A stretch of DNA of 7,493 nt, taken from contig JAHEBK010000075.1 of assembly GCA_024642295.1 (NCBI GenBank), positions 1 through 7,493 on the forward strand, given 5' to 3'. The notes beneath the pieces were generated by a model. The model ran no database searches. It saw nothing but the letters and a program-made list of their open reading frames with translations, and was not told the origin of the DNA. How positions within the stretch are numbered: the stretch's first letter is position 1; the number at the start of each line of letters is the position of its first letter. This DNA is from Flavobacterium sp. (GTDB taxonomy: Bacteria > Bacteroidota > Bacteroidia > Flavobacteriales > Flavobacteriaceae). Below are positions 5,726 through 7,493 of the stretch, one piece after another. A program made the translations under genes and the position numbers.

Positions 5726-7192
5726 ATGGGAATCGTTTTAAATCAGTCGTTAAAAAACACAATCATTACCTATTTAGGATTTGGAGTAGGTGCTATCAAC
5801 ACCCTTTATTTGTACCCAGTTTTTTTAGGTGCTACCTATTATGCTGTGGCCAATTATATTCTTTCGGCGGCTAATGTGATCATGCCTTTGTTTGCCATTG
5901 GGATGCAAAATACCTTAGTTAAATACTATACGCAATACAAAACCGAAGAAGAAAGAGAACGTTTTTTATCCTTTACTGTATTATTTCCTTTATTGCTCTG
6001 TATTCCATTGGGATTAATAGGGCTGTTCTATTATGATGATATTGTGTATTTCGTTTCTAAAAAGAATCCCGTAGTCAATGAGTTCATCTGGTTGATTCCT
6101 TTTATAGGATTGTGTATGGCTTATTTTGAAATTTTTTATGCTTGGGCTAGAGTTCATATGCATTCGGTTTTTGGGAATTTTATCAAAGAAGTTGGCTTGC
6201 GTGTTTTTTCACTTTTTGCTTTGATTGGTGTGTATTACAAATGGATCACTGTGGTTGATTTCGTTTATGTTACGGCAGGAATTTATTTCTTGGCTTTGGT
6301 GATAACGATGTGGTATGCTTTCCGTATCAAACAACCCAATTTTCAGTTTTCGATTCCTCAAAATGTAAAAGAAATTCTAGAATATACTTTTTACATTATT
6401 CTGTCAGGAAGTGTGGCTAATTTGCTTTTGGATGGCGATAAAATCATGTTAAATCAATACATGTTGATTGATAATATTGCGTATTATTCAGTGGCGACTT
6501 ATATAGCGCTAGTTATTTCAGTTCCCAGTCGTGCCATGCATCAAATTGTGTATCCCATTACAGCTAAATTAATGCATGAAGACAAACACGATGAGTTGAA
6601 TGCTTTGTACAAGAAAACATCTATTAATTTACAAGTCGTTGGAGGTTTTGTGATGCTCTGTATTTTTGTCAACATCAACCAGATGTATGAGTTGGTTCCT
6701 AAAGAATATAGCGGCGGAATTGTGGTTGTTTTCATGATTGGACTTTCTAAATATTTTGACTTGATTTTAGGAAATAACAATGCCATTATTTTCAACTCAA
6801 AATATTACCGAATGGTCTTGTTTTTAGGGCTTTTTCTAGTCTTTTTGACCATTGCATTGAATATGTTTTTTATTCCAAGATACGGGATATTAGGGTCGGC
6901 ATTTGCGACTTTGTTGTCGATTACGTTGTACAGTTTGGCAAAATTACTTTTCGTAGTCAAACGCATGCATTTGTATCCTTTTACAAGTCAAACAGTTGCG
7001 TCTATCGTCTTGACTACAGTCGTTTTTTTGGCATTCTACTTCTGGGAATTTCCCATGTATCCATTAATTGCAATGACTTTGAAATCAATTTTAGTAACCA
7101 TCGTCTATTTGTATTTAAACTACAAATTCAAAATTTCAAATGAAATCAATGGAGTAATCGATACGCTTTTGAAGAAATTAAAAAAGGGTTAA
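5726..7192 (+). CDS. Polysaccharide/lipopolysaccharide biosynthesis flippase (Wzx-like, MOP superfamily)
   Basis: This 488-residue polytopic inner-membrane protein should move a lipid-linked glycan from the inner to the outer face of the cytoplasmic membrane. About twelve to fourteen hydrophobic segments are visible, for example near 13-33, 42-60, 83-101, 119-139, 157-172, 177-198, 217-236, 250-268, 303-317, 331-348, 363-383, 388-411, 422-439 and 446-465. The start MGIVLNQSLKNTIITYLGFGVGAINTLYLYP is the family's typical N terminus: a short amphipathic helix then the first membrane helix. DGDKIMLNQYM (236-246) and the segment SVATYIALVISVPSRAMHQIVYP (255-277) fit the second half of the MOP fold, where the aspartate-containing helix is characteristic. 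The C terminus is a basic cytoplasmic tail (LLKKLKKG). Length is normal for the family and there is no break. Its position directly after a glycosyltransferase supports a role in exporting a surface glycan; the cargo is not evident. Confidence 0.9.
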   Translation: MGIVLNQSLKNTIITYLGFGVGAINTLYLYPVFLGATYYAVANYILSAANVIMPLFAIGMQNTLVKYYTQYKTEEERERFLSFTVLFPLLLCIPLGLIGLFYYDDIVYFVSKKNPVVNEFIWLIPFIGLCMAYFEIFYAWARVHMHSVFGNFIKEVGLRVFSLFALIGVYYKWITVVDFVYVTAGIYFLALVITMWYAFRIKQPNFQFSIPQNVKEILEYTFYIILSGSVANLLLDGDKIMLNQYMLIDNIAYYSVATYIALVISVPSRAMHQIVYPITAKLMHEDKHDELNALYKKTSINLQVVGGFVMLCIFVNINQMYELVPKEYSGGIVVVFMIGLSKYFDLILGNNNAIIFNSKYYRMVLFLGLFLVFLTIALNMFFIPRYGILGSAFATLLSITLYSLAKLLFVVKRMHLYPFTSQTVASIVLTTVVFLAFYFWEFPMYPLIAMTLKSILVTIVYLYLNYKFKISNEINGVIDTLLKKLKKG

Positions 7193-7209
7193 ATTTCATT
7201 TAGAAAGAG

Positions 7210-7234
7210 AACGTTATTAGGATGTAATGACGTT
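7210..7234 (+). terminator. Possible terminator hairpin after the flippase gene
   Basis: AACGTTATT (7210-7218) pairs with AATGACGTT (7226-7234) over nine positions, with one T:G pair, around a seven-base loop. It lies 17 bases after the flippase stop codon (7190-7192). The expected T-run is missing; TTACTCC follows. It could act as a processing or stability hairpin at the end of the cluster, or belong to the repeat that starts just downstream. Confidence 0.4.
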
Positions 7235-7238
7235 TACT

Positions 7239-7320
7239 CCCGCTATCCACAGTATCTTTTCTCTTTTGCTCGTACCTCACTGCAAGATAAAAGGATACTT
7301 TCTTCCTATCGGGCTTAGGC
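7239..7320. repeat. Hairpin-forming dispersed-type intergenic repeat
   Basis: The element is bounded by CCCGCTATCC (7239-7248) and CCTATCGGGCTTAGG (7305-7319), so that CCCG/CGGG and the adjoining TA pair at the base. An inner stem has GTATC (7252-7256) with GATAC (7294-7298), TTTT (7257-7260) with AAAA (7289-7292), and TTTTGC (7264-7269) opposite GCAAGA (7282-7287), closing on a loop of twelve bases. This layout (CCCGCTAT, a stem rich in CTTTT/AAAAG, then CTATCGGGCTTAGG) is what I remember of an abundant non-coding repeat in flavobacterial genomes. It has no open reading frame of note. Its function is not known; it may be a RNA-level hairpin or a miniature mobile element. Confidence 0.6.
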
Positions 7321-7360
7321 GAGAACGATTGTTGTTTTTAAAGATGTTATTCATTGTAGC

Positions 7361-7493
7361 TTAAAAATCTAATTAACACAGAGCAAACGCACCATTTTTT
7401 TTTCTGACACGAATTACACTAATTTGCACAAATTCTAGCGATTTAAAAATCTAATTGCACTAATTATTCATTATATTTTGAGTTCGTGAAATT
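7361..7493. repeat. CACNAATT-type short repeat array (continues past right edge)
   Basis: CACGAATT (7408-7415), CACTAATT (7417-7424) and CACAAATT (7427-7434) follow one another at 9-10 base spacing, and CACTAATT recurs at 7458-7465. The reverse form TTCGTGAAATT ends the window (7483-7493). In addition TTAAAAATCTAATT occurs exactly twice (7361-7374 and 7443-7456), 82 bases apart. I recall CACGAATTACACTAATTTGC-like strings as a common dispersed repeat of Flavobacteriaceae. The stretch from 7193 to 7493 contains no gene that I can support: no long ORF with a family resemblance and no tRNA or rRNA. Confidence 0.55.

Noticed and set aside
6541..6795. Minus-strand open frame of 84 residues antisense to the flippase gene
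   Set aside because: It is explained by the codon pattern of the membrane-protein gene on the other strand.
7210..7234. Strong rho-independent terminator
   Set aside because: The stem is reasonable but there is no T-run after it, so it is listed only as a possible terminator.
7193..7493. tRNA or small protein gene in the 3' gap
   Set aside because: No cloverleaf with a T-loop GTTCRA pattern or CCA-type end was found, and open frames there are short and without resemblance to known proteins.

Overview
The window looks like chromosomal DNA of a Flavobacterium-type bacterium (phylum Bacteroidetes). It is AT-rich, has no strong Shine-Dalgarno sequences, and carries TAnnTTTG promoter boxes of the Bacteroidetes type. 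Its proteins have recognisable flavobacterial relatives: a DUF4834-like small membrane protein, a YfhO-family protein, and a glycosyltransferase starting with a YYWPPAGGPGVQRW motif. The genus assignment is by pattern recognition, not by a search.

Layout. Positions 1-109 (minus) hold the first 36 codons of a gene that runs off the left edge, probably an acyltransferase-like protein of the 'FPFELYK..YWVPP' type. Positions 220-1152 (minus) encode a probable outer-membrane transporter-like beta-barrel with a signal peptide. A divergent AT-rich region (1153-1279) carries one -7 box for each direction. Positions 1280-1561 (plus) encode the DUF4834-like protein. After a gap of about 190 bases containing a long imperfect inverted repeat comes a plus-strand cluster: a YfhO-family GT-C-like membrane protein (1755-4172), a 62-residue ORF of unknown function (4178-4366), a GT-B glycosyltransferase (4363-5709) and a Wzx/MOP-type polysaccharide flippase (5726-7192). 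The last 301 bases have no gene and hold a hairpin and two kinds of repeat.

How the genes work together (inference from families): the glycosyltransferase would add a sugar to a lipid-linked or other acceptor on the cytoplasmic face, the flippase would move a lipid-linked glycan across the inner membrane, and the YfhO protein would act with its large soluble domains outside, possibly transferring a sugar from a polyprenyl-phosphate donor. Tight spacing (5 bases, a 4-base overlap, 16 bases) supports one transcription unit. This is ordinary cell-surface glycan machinery. I see no CRISPR array, toxin-antitoxin pair, phage gene or obvious defence system.

The less ordinary content is non-coding or near-coding. 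There are imperfect palindromes in two intergenic gaps, a repeated TCTAAAATC-type leader directly before two start codons, a REP-like GC-richer stretch inside the glycosyltransferase N terminus next to the uncharacterised small ORF, and a dense repeat cluster at the 3' end.
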